A DNA stretch of 51,955 nucleotides from Clostridia bacterium (GCA_017396515.1 JAFQLV010000054.1:1-51955); one strand, 5' to 3'; numbered from the stretch's first letter, positions 1-8,671 are shown. The notes: generated by a model from the sequence alone, not told the origin. Program-made: numbers and translations.

Positions 1-2
1 GA

Positions 3-1397
3 GGCTTCCAGTATCCTATCCCCACCTACTCAATCACACGCGACTTTGACTGGTCAGAAACCCAGAACAACAAGCTTCTCTTTGAAATGACAGCAAAGTA
101 CGGCACTCCCTACTTCTCAAACTACATCAACAGCGATATGGAGCCCAGTGATGTCCGTTCAATGTGCTGCCGTCTTCGTCTTGACCTTCGTGAGCTCCGC
201 AAAAAGTCAGGCGGCTTCTTCGGTAGCGGTGAAAGCACAGGTTCAATCGGTGTTGTTACCATCAATCTTCCCAGAATTGCTTATCTTGCAAAGGACGAGG
301 CAGACTTCTATGCACGCCTTGATAAGCTTATGGATATTTCAGCCCGTTCACTTTCAATCAAGCGTAAGGTTATCACAAACCTTCTTGAAGCCGGTCTTTA
401 TCCTTACACCAAGAGATATCTCGGCACCTTCGCAAACCACTTCTCAACAATCGGTCTTGTTGGTATGAACGAAGCTGCTCTCAACGCAAACTGGCTCAGA
501 TGCAACCTTATCAATGATGAGGCACAGCAGTTCGCTAAGGATGTTCTCAACCACATGAGAAACAGACTTTCCGACTATCAGGAGCTTTACGGTGACCTCT
601 ATAACCTTGAAGCAACTCCTGCAGAAAGCACAAGCTACCGTCTTGCAAAGCATGATATCAAGCACTATCCCGATATCATCACTGCTGCAGACAAAACCAA
701 GAACGAAACTCCCTACTACACCAACTCATCACATCTTCCCGTTGGTTACACAGACGATATCTTCGAGGCTCTCGACAAGCAGGATGAGCTTCACACCCTT
801 TACACATCAGGTACTGTATTCCATGCATACCTCGGTGAAAAGCTTCCCGATTGGAAGAGTGCAGCAAACCTTGTAAAGAAGATTGCCGAAAACTACCGTC
901 TGCCCTACTACTCAATTTCACCCACATACTCAGTATGTAAGAACCACGGCTATATTGCAGGTGAAGAATATACATGCCCCGAATGCGGTGAAAATACAGA
1001 GGTTTACAGCCGTATCACAGGCTACTACCGTCCCGTGCAGAACTGGAACGACGGTAAGAGTCAGGAATTCCAGCACCGTGTGGAATATGACCCCATAAAG
1101 GCTGCAAAAAAGGAATTCGGCACACCTGCTTATAAGCTCACAGCTGAAAATGTAACAGAGGTTACAGCAGCTAAGGAGGTTATCCTCTTTGCTTCAGCAA
1201 CCTGCCCCAACTGCAAAATGGCTGCAATGTTCCTTGACAAGGCAGGCATAGCTTACAAGAAGCTTCTTGCAGAAGAAAAAGCAGACCTTGCAAAGCAGTA
1301 CGATGTAACTCAGGCTCCCACTCTCATTGTTATTGACGGTGATAAGGCTGAAAAAATCGTTAACCTTTCAAACATCAGAGCTTACACCGAAAGATAA
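3..1397 (+). CDS. nrdD: Anaerobic (class III) ribonucleoside-triphosphate reductase with fused C-terminal thioredoxin-like domain; 5' end outside window
   Basis: The frame is open from the first full codon, so this is the last 464 residues of a longer protein. NrdD reduces ribonucleotides to deoxyribonucleotides without oxygen by glycyl-radical chemistry. Visible NrdD features are the segment SDVRSMCCRLRLDLREL, a zinc-binding stretch ending CPEC, and the glycyl-radical motif RITGYYRPV. After the radical domain the protein continues about 95 residues into a thioredoxin/glutaredoxin-like domain with a CPNC redox motif and a cis-proline motif QAPT. Ordinary NrdD proteins end soon after the radical glycine, so this is a fusion. 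trxB follows 12 bp later, and the two probably form one redox unit. The activase nrdG is not in the window. The family is certain; electron delivery by the fused domain is inference. Confidence 0.95.
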   Translation, partial: GFQYPIPTYSITRDFDWSETQNNKLLFEMTAKYGTPYFSNYINSDMEPSDVRSMCCRLRLDLRELRKKSGGFFGSGESTGSIGVVTINLPRIAYLAKDEADFYARLDKLMDISARSLSIKRKVITNLLEAGLYPYTKRYLGTFANHFSTIGLVGMNEAALNANWLRCNLINDEAQQFAKDVLNHMRNRLSDYQELYGDLYNLEATPAESTSYRLAKHDIKHYPDIITAADKTKNETPYYTNSSHLPVGYTDDIFEALDKQDELHTLYTSGTVFHAYLGEKLPDWKSAANLVKKIAENYRLPYYSISPTYSVCKNHGYIAGEEYTCPECGENTEVYSRITGYYRPVQNWNDGKSQEFQHRVEYDPIKAAKKEFGTPAYKLTAENVTEVTAAKEVILFASATCPNCKMAAMFLDKAGIAYKKLLAEEKADLAKQYDVTQAPTLIVIDGDKAEKIVNLSNIRAYTER

Positions 1398-1409
1398 GGT
1401 GACACTGAG

Positions 1410-2318
1410 ATGTATGACATTATAATCATCGGCGCCGGCCCTGCGGGGCTGACCGCCGCATTATATGCAAGACGCGCCGAAAAAAAGGTTCTCGTTATTG
1501 AAAAAGAAACCTTCGGCGGTCAGATAACACATTCGCCCAAGGTTGAGAATTATCCCGGCTTCACCGTTATGAGCGGCAATGAATTTGCTGACAAGCTTAT
1601 TGAGCAGGTGATGTATCAGGGTGCCGAAATTGAACTCGACACCGTAACAGGCATCAAGGGCGAAGCAGGCGATTTCACCGTTGAGTGTGAAAGAGGCTCC
1701 TTCTGCGGCAAAACCGTTATAATAGCAACAGGCGCAAAGCACAGACAGTTAGGTCTTGACAGAGAAAACGATTTCACAGGCGAAGGCGTCTCCTACTGTG
1801 CAGTGTGCGACGGTGCCTTCTATAAGGGCAAGGATGTTGCAGTTATCGGCGGCGGCAACTCAGCCTTGCAGGAGGCTATACTTCTTGCAAAGACGAGCAA
1901 AAGCGTTACCGTAGTGCAAAACCTCCCCTTCCTCACAGGCGAAATAAAGCTTCGTGAAGAAATTGAAAAGCTCCCTAATGTTAAGGTTATCCTTTCCTCA
2001 ATTGTGCTGCAGATTCTCGGTGACAATAAGTTTGAAGGCATTAAAATTCAAAACACCGAAACAAAGGAAGAAACTGAGCTCAGCCTTGACAGCATTTTCG
2101 TTGCAATAGGTCAGCAGCCTGACAATGAAAGCTTTAAGGATGTTGTAAAGCTCAATGAATACGGCTACATCGTCTCAGATGAAAGCTGTATCCCTGAGGG
2201 AAGCATAAAAGGCATTTTCACTGCAGGTGACTGCAGAACGAAAAAAATCCGTCAGGTTGCAACAGCAATTTCAGACGGTGCAACAGCAGCACTTGAAGCC
2301 TGCAGCTTTATCGGCTGA
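1410..2318 (+). CDS. trxB: Thioredoxin reductase (NADPH, FAD-dependent)
   Basis: 302 residues, normal for the family. It transfers electrons from NADPH through FAD to a thioredoxin-like protein in the cytoplasm. The N-terminal FAD motif GAGPAGLTAALYARRA, the redox-active CAVCDGAFYKG, the NADPH-binding motif VIGGGNSALQEA and the C-terminal FAD motif GIFTAGDC are all present in the expected order. The start follows the ribosome binding site AAGGTGA, 12 bp after the nrdD stop, so the two are co-transcribed. Its likely substrate is the CPNC domain fused to the preceding NrdD. A strong hairpin terminator follows. It could also serve a general thioredoxin elsewhere in the genome. Confidence 0.95.
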   Translation: MYDIIIIGAGPAGLTAALYARRAEKKVLVIEKETFGGQITHSPKVENYPGFTVMSGNEFADKLIEQVMYQGAEIELDTVTGIKGEAGDFTVECERGSFCGKTVIIATGAKHRQLGLDRENDFTGEGVSYCAVCDGAFYKGKDVAVIGGGNSALQEAILLAKTSKSVTVVQNLPFLTGEIKLREEIEKLPNVKVILSSIVLQILGDNKFEGIKIQNTETKEETELSLDSIFVAIGQQPDNESFKDVVKLNEYGYIVSDESCIPEGSIKGIFTAGDCRTKKIRQVATAISDGATAALEACSFIG

Positions 2319-2342
2319 TTGACACAGCAATATCTTATAATT

Positions 2343-2385
2343 AAAATATCCGTCTGTTCCTGAGGGTTCAGACGGATATGTTTTC
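2343..2385 (+). terminator. Rho-independent terminator after nrdD-trxB
   Basis: An 11-bp perfect stem (ATATCCGTCTG at 2346-2356 with CAGACGGATAT at 2369-2379) is followed by GTTTTC. It lies about 25 bp after the trxB stop. Confidence 0.85.
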
Positions 2386-2454
2386 TGTTATGAAAATTTC
2401 CTGAGAGGCAGAAGCTCACCTTCTCGGCAGAGTACAACAAAATAAGCCCCCGAC

Positions 2455-3984
2455 TTAACTGAACACCACAGTTGTGATGCTCTTTTCACCAACGGTGATT
2501 TTTTTATAACCTTTTGTTTCGGCTGTCAGCTCAAGATTTTTCTCCGCGTCGGTGGTGTAAACGCTCATATCATAACCCGGCATATTAAAGGAAATCTCTT
2601 TGTCACCGCCTTCGTTGGCAATGACAACAACATACTCTTTCTCGGGCGTTCTGAAGGCTGAAACAGTCATATAGTTTTCAGCGAGATAGACATTATATTC
2701 CTTATCGTCAATCCACTGCTTCCACCAGGCTTTTTCTGCTGTGAGGTCGGCAACGCTCAGGTTAAAGTCAACTGCATGGCTGCCCACGGGCACAAACTTT
2801 GTGTAGTGCGCCATAGCGTAGTATCTCTTGGCAATTGTGTATTCGTTATAGGTGTCGCCTACAGCTATCATAGAGTCGGCACGCTCACCGCCCTCGTTGA
2901 CTGCAACCCAGCTTGACCATGAGTTTACACCTGTAAGTGAGAGGTCTTCACCTATAGTGCGTGCCATAATAATTGCGCCGTCGATATCGTCTATTGTGTG
3001 CTGACAGGGAAGCTCGCACCATTCGCTCATTTCAACCTCAACCTCCGGGTACTCTATCTGCAGATATTCACCGAAGGCCTCTTTGAGAAGGAAATTTCTG
3101 TCTGTCCAATAGCTGTGGTACGCGTATGTGCCAAGCACATCACGGATATCCTCGTCCGCCATAAGAAGGTCGATGCAATCCATAGCGTGGTCACCCACCT
3201 GACCGCTTTCAAGTACGCTGAGCTTAACGGGCATATTTCTCTCTTTGATTTCAAGGGCAAACATTCGGATAAGCTCTACGGCCTCATCAATTTCATAGTG
3301 ACAGCCTTCCTGACCTACCCAATCGCCGCCCCAATCCCACTGAGGCTCATTTATGGGGCTTATGTATTTTACGGGCACACCCATATCAATGAAGTGCTGA
3401 GTTATATCAAGGAAGTAATCAACATAATCGTCATAGCAATCCTTTTTAAGGTTGGACTGTGCAGGCTCAAGACCGCCTGAGGCCTGACCTGAAACGCACA
3501 TAGAATAGTGGGGTGAGTTAGCAAACATCACAACGGTATCCACACAGCCGTAGCTAAGTGCCATATTCAGCACCTTTTGTGCTGCAGCATCCTTATTCCA
3601 GTCATAGACCCACTCCCCTGCTTCTTCGTCCCACACGAGGAAGCTTTCTGTGCTTCTTGAGGAAGCCGGGTTAAGTCTTGAATTTGGGTTATCTCTTTCA
3701 CCGCCGCCGATATTGTAGCGGTAGATGTTAAGGCCGAGACCTTCCTCACTAAAAATGAGCTTCGTCACCTCTTCGGCAGAGTCGCATTTACCAAGCTCCT
3801 GAGCCCACCAGCACCCTGAGGTACCCCAGCCGGTGATTTCCTGCTCACGGGAGAGCTTATTGATTTTAATGCGGGTTGAGTCTGCACTCACACCGAACCA
3901 ACCGCCGATTGTTGCCATAATATAGAGCAGAAGTGAAAGATAATAAATATACTTTTGTATAAACGCCGTTCTGTTTTTAATCAT
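2455..3984 (-). CDS. Secreted glycoside hydrolase family 30 protein (endo-beta-1,6-galactanase/xylanase-like)
   Basis: 509 residues. It starts with a charged stretch and a hydrophobic segment (about residues 12-34), a signal peptide or signal anchor, so the enzyme acts outside the cell. The body is a GH30-type barrel: the segment NSPHYSMCVSGQASGG resembles the family's conserved strand-4 region, the acid/base glutamate is E213 in PINEP, and the likely nucleophile is E321 in MSEWCEL. A C-terminal beta-sandwich follows, as usual in GH30. The start has GGAG 7 nt upstream. GH30 members cleave beta-1,6-galactan, beta-1,6-glucan, xylan or glucosylceramide; the closest resemblance seems to be the galactanase/xylanase subgroup, but the substrate cannot be fixed by reading. 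It is monocistronic with its own promoter. Confidence 0.85.
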   Translation of the reverse strand: MIKNRTAFIQKYIYYLSLLLYIMATIGGWFGVSADSTRIKINKLSREQEITGWGTSGCWWAQELGKCDSAEEVTKLIFSEEGLGLNIYRYNIGGGERDNPNSRLNPASSRSTESFLVWDEEAGEWVYDWNKDAAAQKVLNMALSYGCVDTVVMFANSPHYSMCVSGQASGGLEPAQSNLKKDCYDDYVDYFLDITQHFIDMGVPVKYISPINEPQWDWGGDWVGQEGCHYEIDEAVELIRMFALEIKERNMPVKLSVLESGQVGDHAMDCIDLLMADEDIRDVLGTYAYHSYWTDRNFLLKEAFGEYLQIEYPEVEVEMSEWCELPCQHTIDDIDGAIIMARTIGEDLSLTGVNSWSSWVAVNEGGERADSMIAVGDTYNEYTIAKRYYAMAHYTKFVPVGSHAVDFNLSVADLTAEKAWWKQWIDDKEYNVYLAENYMTVSAFRTPEKEYVVVIANEGGDKEISFNMPGYDMSVYTTDAEKNLELTAETKGYKKITVGEKSITTVVFS

Positions 3985-4013
3985 AGTGTTTCTCCTTTTT
4001 CTTCTTTTAGGAT

Positions 4014-4042
4014 ATTTTAACAGATTAGGTGGGAAAGGTCAA
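4014..4042 (-). promoter_or_regulatory. Sigma-A-type promoter for the GH30 gene
   Basis: On the minus strand, TTGACC (-35, complement of 4037-4042), a 17-nt spacer and TAAAAT (-10, complement of 4014-4019) lie about 30 bp upstream of the start codon. Confidence 0.7.
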
Positions 4043-4049
4043 GGTATCT

Positions 4050-4526
4050 TTATTGCTGATTATAAACGGATAATTCTTCTGTTTTGGGATATCTCTTCAA
4101 ATAATTATCAACAATCCTTTTATCCTTACTTACAATTACAATCCACGAACTGTCTGAGGGTGCAATTTCTACTGAAGATAACGGGTGCTGAACAGATACG
4201 GGATTCTGATAGTAGCCGTTATAATCTCGCGCTGACGGCAGTGGATATTTCAGCACTTCCTCCAATGTAATATGCTTTTCAAAACCGCACAGCACTCCCC
4301 AAATCCATTGAAATTCCTCTTGCACAACTATCTCGGATAATTCTTTGCCGGACAGCCAACAGTATTCCTGAGAAAACAACTGCTCAAATTTCTTGCTTTC
4401 GGGATAACACTCACAATCCGCAACTAACCAATTATATTGATTCTGTGCATTGTCAATTGCTTCAAAAACCTCTCCCATATAGGTATAAATCTCGTGATTT
4501 TTTCTATCTATTAAACCAAATGTCAT
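4050..4526 (-). CDS. Hypothetical protein, 158 residues
   Basis: I do not recognise the family with confidence. There is no signal peptide or membrane segment. The protein is acidic and rich in Trp and Tyr, with motifs YNWLVADCECYPE, FQWIWGVLCGF and YPLPSARDYNG, so a small soluble cytoplasmic alpha/beta protein is likely. Some DUF2691-type and immunity-protein-like families have similar length and aromatic pattern, but this is only an impression. The start is supported by AAGGAG 8 nt upstream and a TATAAT box. It sits alone between GH30 and the tRNA-Val region and looks more AT-rich than its neighbours. No toxin or partner gene is adjacent. Confidence 0.7.
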   Translation of the reverse strand: MTFGLIDRKNHEIYTYMGEVFEAIDNAQNQYNWLVADCECYPESKKFEQLFSQEYCWLSGKELSEIVVQEEFQWIWGVLCGFEKHITLEEVLKYPLPSARDYNGYYQNPVSVQHPLSSVEIAPSDSSWIVIVSKDKRIVDNYLKRYPKTEELSVYNQQ

Positions 4527-4574
4527 TTAGCATTCTCCTTTATGTTTTCTGTTACGACAACCGATATTATGAAT

Positions 4575-4603
4575 ATTATAGCATATTTTTCAAATTATTG
4601 AAA
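4575..4603 (-). promoter_or_regulatory. Probable promoter of the 158-residue hypothetical gene
   Basis: A perfect TATAAT on the minus strand (complement of 4575-4580) has a weak -35, TTTCAA, 17 nt upstream (complement of 4598-4603). Confidence 0.5.
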
Positions 4604-4693
4604 GATCTTATTGCTATAGATTCCTCTTTCCGCATAGCAAAAAATCAACTGTTTTTCTTTTTTATAAATCAGGTGCGGGTGTCCCGCCCACAC

Positions 4694-4784
4694 TTATTCA
4701 CTATTCCCTCTTACTTCTTACCTTCCAAAAATCCCGACAAAATCAAGGGAGAGGGAAAAGTGAAGAGTGAAGAGGTAATAAGTA
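4694..4784. repeat. Small element bounded by two opposed period-7 repeats
   Basis: The left arm (4694-4728) reads as five degenerate 7-mers such as TTATTCA, CTATTCC, CTCTTAC, TTCTTAC. The right arm (4757-4784) reads AAAGTGA, AGAGTGA, AGAGGTA, ATAAGTA. The left arm is pyrimidine-rich and the right arm purine-rich on the plus strand, so they are roughly inverted around a 28-bp centre. No gene is present. Together with the flanking promoter region this accounts for most of the 290-bp gap before the tRNA. Confidence 0.55.
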
Positions 4785-4817
4785 AAAATCCCGCCCTCTG
4801 ACGAGAACGGGATTTTT
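4784..4817 (-). terminator. Terminator of tRNA-Val
   Basis: AAAAATCCCG (4784-4793) pairs with CGGGATTTTT (4808-4817). On the minus strand the stem starts at the tRNA 3' end and is followed by a T-rich run. Confidence 0.75.
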
Positions 4818-4893
4818 GGTGAGGATGAGTGGGCTCGAACCACCGACCCCTTGCATGTCAAGCAAGTACTCTGACCAACTGAGCTACACCCTC
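4817..4893 (-). tRNA. tRNA-Val, anticodon GAC, CCA encoded
   Basis: On the minus strand the acceptor stem GAGGGTG pairs with CATCCTC, followed by A and an encoded CCA. The anticodon stem CTTGC/GCAAG encloses the loop TTGACAT, giving anticodon GAC, which reads valine GUC/GUU. The T arm contains TTCGAGC with a five-pair stem, and the D arm has AGCTCAGTTGGTCAGAG. All stems are complete. sfsA lies 57 bp upstream on the same strand. Confidence 0.95.
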
Positions 4894-4950
4894 AAGTGCC
4901 TATGTATAATAACATAACCCACTGCATTTGTCAAGCAAAATTTTTGCCTT

Positions 4951-5631
4951 TTACAGCCGCACTTCAACCCTGCCGCTTATTTCAACGCTGTCTTCGTCTA
5001 CAGTGCAGTCAAGAGCAATTATATTAACCCCTGCCTTCGCCGCCTCTCGCAGTGCCTTGGCAAACTTCGGGTCGTGGTCTTCATTTGGTGTGAAATAAAG
5101 CACATCCTTCATCTGCACGGCAAAAATAATATATGCTTCATAGCCCTCAGCCATGCATTCAATGAGCTCATTTATATGCTTGGTACCGCGCTCGGTAGGT
5201 GCATCGGGGAAGGACACAATGCCGCCATTTTCAAGAGTGACACCCTTAACCTCTATAAAAGCCCGTTTATTTTCATATTCGCAGTAAAAATCAAAGCGTG
5301 ATTTTTTATAGGTGCACTCTGCCTTCAGCAGCTTTATATCCCTGAAAAGACCGCCTGCCTTCAGCCACTCACCCACTATTTTGTTGGGTGCCTGAGAGTC
5401 CATATTCACAAGCCTGCTGCCCTTTTTCACCGTTACAAGTGAATATTTATACTTTCTTGCCGGGTTGTCACTTTCCTCTAAAAGCACCTGTGCCCCGGGT
5501 ACTAAAAGCTCACGGCATCTGCCCGTGTTTTTAACATGGCAGGCTGTCTGCGTGCCGTCAATATTCACATATGCCACAAAGCGGTTGGGGCGGCTTATGA
5601 AGGTCGCCTTTTTGATTTTATCATATTTCAT
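4951..5631 (-). CDS. sfsA: SfsA family protein (sugar fermentation stimulation protein homologue)
   Basis: 226 residues, the usual length. The N-terminal OB-fold-like part has FVAYVNIDG, CHVKNTGRCRELL and the PN motif of QAPNKIVGEW. The C-terminal part has the nuclease-like core SRFDFYCE with IEVKGVTL, and FPDAPTERGTKHINEL. The acidic and lysine residues of the PD-(D/E)XK-like site (D in RFDF, E and K in EVK) are visible. SfsA was named for an effect on maltose metabolism in E. coli and has been described as DNA-binding; its exact function is unsettled. It lies just after the met-cluster terminator and upstream of tRNA-Val. Confidence 0.93.
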   Translation of the reverse strand: MKYDKIKKATFISRPNRFVAYVNIDGTQTACHVKNTGRCRELLVPGAQVLLEESDNPARKYKYSLVTVKKGSRLVNMDSQAPNKIVGEWLKAGGLFRDIKLLKAECTYKKSRFDFYCEYENKRAFIEVKGVTLENGGIVSFPDAPTERGTKHINELIECMAEGYEAYIIFAVQMKDVLYFTPNEDHDPKFAKALREAAKAGVNIIALDCTVDEDSVEISGRVEVRL

Positions 5632-5650
5632 CTGCTTTTCCTCTTATAAA

Positions 5651-5676
5651 AGTGAGCCTGCAAAAGCAGACCCACT
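5651..5676 (-). terminator. Bidirectional terminator at the end of the methionine cluster
   Basis: AGTGAGCCTGC (5651-5661) pairs with GCAGACCCACT (5666-5676), with two G-U pairs in minus-strand RNA. Runs of T/A flank both sides. It follows the metH stop on the minus strand. Confidence 0.75.
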
Positions 5677-5682
5677 GTTTTT

Positions 5683-8067
5683 TTATGCAAAAAATTCCTC
5701 TGCAAATCTCACCGTGTCCATAGCATCCTTTGCATAATAGGACGCGCCTATCATCTGAGCAAATTCCTTTGTCAGCACCGCGCCACCCACAACGGTTGCG
5801 GTTTCGGGGAGATTTTCATTTATCAGGCGTACCGTTTCAGCCATAGCCTCAGTGGTGGTTGTCATAAGCGCACTAAGCCCCACAAGCTTTATATTTTCAG
5901 CCTTGGCCTTTTCAAGCACTGCCTCGGGTGCAACATCCTTGCCTAAATCTAGGATATCATAGCCGTAATTTTCAAGGAGGGTCTTTACAATATTTTTACC
6001 TATATCGTGAATGTCGCCCTTCACCGTTGCAAGTATAATTCTGCCCTTGCTCTCACTTTTACCCTCGGGCATAGCCTCTTTAACTGCCTCAAAAGCCTTT
6101 GAAGCCGCCTCTGCGCTCATAAGCAGTGAAGGCAGATACATCCTTTTTTCCTCAAACTGCTTGCCCACAGTGTCAAGGGCAGGCACTATTTCTTCATTTA
6201 TAACTCTGAGTGCATCCTTTTGTGTCAGACTCACCTTAGCCTCGCAGTATGCTTCGCTTTTTATGCCCTTGATAATTGCTCGCTGAAGGGCACTAACCTC
6301 GGTTTTTTCCTCAGCTTTCTTTTGGGCTGTGACAACGGCAGGTTCTGTTTTGTGGCTGTCGGCAAACTCAATGTAGTTCATGCAGTTTGTGTCTTTACCT
6401 GTGAGTGCAAGATATGTGTGATAGCTTCGCATCATTGCCACACTGTAGGGATTCATAATTGCACAGTCAAGACCTGCACCAAATGCGAGAGCCGTGAAAA
6501 GTGCATTGATGTTTTCTCTGTCGGGCAGACCGAAGGATATATTAGACACACCGAGGCTTGTTTTAAGTCCGAGCTTTTCTTTTATGAGCCTCACGCTCTC
6601 AAGGGTGATTTTTCCGCTTTGGTCGTCGGAGGAAACTGTCATGGCAAGGGGGTCAACAATTATATCCTTCTTTTCTATGCCGTACCTCTTACATTCATTT
6701 ACAATTTTCTCTGCAATTTCGCACCTGCCCCGGGCGGTTTCGGGAATACCGTTTTCATCTATAGTCAGAGCTATCAGGGTACCGCCGTATTTTTGCACAA
6801 GAGGCAGAATTGCATCCATACTTTCCTGCTTGCCGTTCACGGAGTTTATAAGAGGCTTGCCGTTATAAATACGCATAGCCTTTTCAAGAGAAGAAGCCTT
6901 AACACTGTCAAGCTGCAAGGGCAAATCAAGAACACTCTGCAGCTCCTTTACGGCAGTAACGAGCATTTTATCCTCATCAATTTCGGGCAGACCTACATTC
7001 ACATCAAGAATATGCACACCCTTTTCCTGCTGAGAAACGCCCTCATTTATGATATAGGCAATATTGTTATCGCGAAGAGCCTGCTTGAATTTAGACTTGC
7101 CTGTAGGGTTGATTCTTTCCCCTATAAGCACAGGTACTCTGCCGATTTCCACAGCATGAGTATAAGAGGAAACCATAGTTATATTCTTGCTTACGGGAGC
7201 CTTGTAGGGGATATCCTTTGTCTTTTCCACTACTTTTTTAATATATTCGGGAGTAGTACCGCAGCAGCCGCCGAGTACACTCACACCAAGCTCAGCCATT
7301 TTCACTGCATAATCTGCAAATTCATCGGCAGTAATATCAAAAACCGTCTTGCCCTTTTCGGTTCTGGGCATACCGGCATTAGGCTGCACAATAAGGGGAA
7401 GTGAAGCATATGAGATATATTCCTCAGCCACACTGAGCATCTGCTTCGGGCCGAGAGAGCAATTCATTCCAATTGCGTCAACCCTGAGACCTTCAAGCAT
7501 TGCTATCATAGCCATAGGGTCTGCACCCGTCATAAGCTTTTTATTCTCGTCAAAGACATTGCTGACAAATACGGGAAGCTCACAGCTTTCCTTAGCTGCA
7601 ATAACCGCCGCCTTTGTTTCATAGCTGTCATTCATAGTTTCAATTATAATAAGGTCGGCTCCGTGCTTTGCACCCAGACTGATAGTCTCAGAAAACAGCT
7701 CCACTGCCCTTTCAAAGCTCATATCGCCCAAGGGCTCAAGCATTTTGCCGAGAGGTCCCACATCAAGCGCGGTAAAGCAATCTTCTCTCCCGCATTCCTT
7801 GGCGGCATCCTTAGCATTTTTAACTGCGGCGGCAATAATTTCCTCAAGATTGTCAAACTTCAGTGAGTTTGCACCGAAGGTGTTGGTTGAAACAATATTG
7901 CTGCCTGCATTAAAATAGTCCAGGTGGATATTCTTCACCGTTTCGGCATGGGTTAAGTTCCACATTTCGGGCAGCTCACCTGCTGAAAGTCCTGCACTCT
8001 GCAACAGAGTTCCCATACCTCCGTCAAAATATAAACGCTGTTTGCCTAATAAATCTCTTATATTCAT
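5683..8067 (-). CDS. metH: B12-dependent methionine synthase without the reactivation domain
   Basis: 794 residues, against about 1200 for full-length MetH. It transfers the methyl group of methyltetrahydrofolate via cobalamin to homocysteine. Domains in order: homocysteine-binding barrel (residues 1 to about 290; zinc ligands in GMNCSLG and GGCCGTTP), pterin-binding barrel (about 310-580, with GERINPTGKSKFK), B12 cap (about 600-690), and Rossmann-type B12 domain (about 690-794, with the histidine motif DIHDIGKNIV). The sequence stops at the end of the B12 domain; the AdoMet-binding reactivation domain is the separate gene 4 bp upstream. The start has AAGGATG 5 nt upstream. It is the last gene of the cluster before a terminator. 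Confidence 0.93.
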   Translation of the reverse strand: MNIRDLLGKQRLYFDGGMGTLLQSAGLSAGELPEMWNLTHAETVKNIHLDYFNAGSNIVSTNTFGANSLKFDNLEEIIAAAVKNAKDAAKECGREDCFTALDVGPLGKMLEPLGDMSFERAVELFSETISLGAKHGADLIIIETMNDSYETKAAVIAAKESCELPVFVSNVFDENKKLMTGADPMAMIAMLEGLRVDAIGMNCSLGPKQMLSVAEEYISYASLPLIVQPNAGMPRTEKGKTVFDITADEFADYAVKMAELGVSVLGGCCGTTPEYIKKVVEKTKDIPYKAPVSKNITMVSSYTHAVEIGRVPVLIGERINPTGKSKFKQALRDNNIAYIINEGVSQQEKGVHILDVNVGLPEIDEDKMLVTAVKELQSVLDLPLQLDSVKASSLEKAMRIYNGKPLINSVNGKQESMDAILPLVQKYGGTLIALTIDENGIPETARGRCEIAEKIVNECKRYGIEKKDIIVDPLAMTVSSDDQSGKITLESVRLIKEKLGLKTSLGVSNISFGLPDRENINALFTALAFGAGLDCAIMNPYSVAMMRSYHTYLALTGKDTNCMNYIEFADSHKTEPAVVTAQKKAEEKTEVSALQRAIIKGIKSEAYCEAKVSLTQKDALRVINEEIVPALDTVGKQFEEKRMYLPSLLMSAEAASKAFEAVKEAMPEGKSESKGRIILATVKGDIHDIGKNIVKTLLENYGYDILDLGKDVAPEAVLEKAKAENIKLVGLSALMTTTTEAMAETVRLINENLPETATVVGGAVLTKEFAQMIGASYYAKDAMDTVRFAEEFFA

Positions 8068-8071
8068 ATTA

Positions 8072-8671
8072 TCATCCTTTTATGCCGATAAATGCAGTTA
8101 CGCTCTTTTTCGGTGTCATCATCATTGAATCGTTAAGTGTTATGCCGAGCTTTCTCTGAGCATCAAGAAAAGACAGTATAGCCGCCTGATATGAAAGGCT
8201 TACACCGCCATAACCGGGAGAAAAACGGGGCTTTGCGTTTCTGTTGCCCACTGCATAGGCGTTAACCTCATCACACCACACCTCAACAGCCGAGGAGGCT
8301 ATGCAGTCACAGACCATTGCCTGTGCCGGTGATAATTTTGAGAGCCTCATAATAAGTCTGTCGGCACCGGCACCTAAGGTTGCGGCAAAAATAACAGCAC
8401 TGCTGCAGCCCGAAAGATTTCTGTAAAGGCTTTCGTTTTCGATTTTGCAAAAGCCGAAATCAACTGTGCCGTCACAAAGGCTTATGGGCACCTCTGTGTA
8501 AACAGCCTTATAGCACGCCTCTTTTTTTAAGCAAAGAAGACTCTCACCGTACAGCTCTTCAAGAGCTTCATTTTTTCTGTCACTCTTATAGCCCATATAA
8601 CGGCAGGCTTCCTTTTTATCGGGTTCAATTTCATCGCCTTTTTTTGAAAGAAAAATCAGGTTGTCCGTCAT
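8072..8671 (-). CDS. Stand-alone methionine synthase reactivation (AdoMet-binding) domain protein
   Basis: 199 residues. In MetH this domain binds S-adenosylmethionine and remethylates cobalamin after accidental oxidation. The AdoMet-binding motif is RFSPGYGGVSLSYQ, followed by the conserved region RKLGITLNDSMMMTPKKS. The ATG at 8671 is chosen over a GTG nine codons earlier because AGAGGA lies 5 nt before it. Only 4 bp separate it from metH, so the two are co-translated and probably form the complete enzyme in trans. Separate activation domains are known in some Clostridia and Thermotoga. The electron donor (flavodoxin or ferredoxin) is not encoded nearby. Confidence 0.9.
   Translation of the reverse strand: MTDNLIFLSKKGDEIEPDKKEACRYMGYKSDRKNEALEELYGESLLCLKKEACYKAVYTEVPISLCDGTVDFGFCKIENESLYRNLSGCSSAVIFAATLGAGADRLIMRLSKLSPAQAMVCDCIASSAVEVWCDEVNAYAVGNRNAKPRFSPGYGGVSLSYQAAILSFLDAQRKLGITLNDSMMMTPKKSVTAFIGIKG

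Noticed and set aside
4817..4893. tRNA-Asp reading of the tRNA
   Set aside because: A GTC triplet is seen on the plus strand, but the gene is on the minus strand, where the 7-base loop TTGACAT gives anticodon GAC (valine).
6220..7404. Long plus-strand open frame (394 codons) opposite metH
   Set aside because: It is the antisense of a clearly conserved metH with all motifs, has no ribosome binding site, and its composition is that of a shadow frame.
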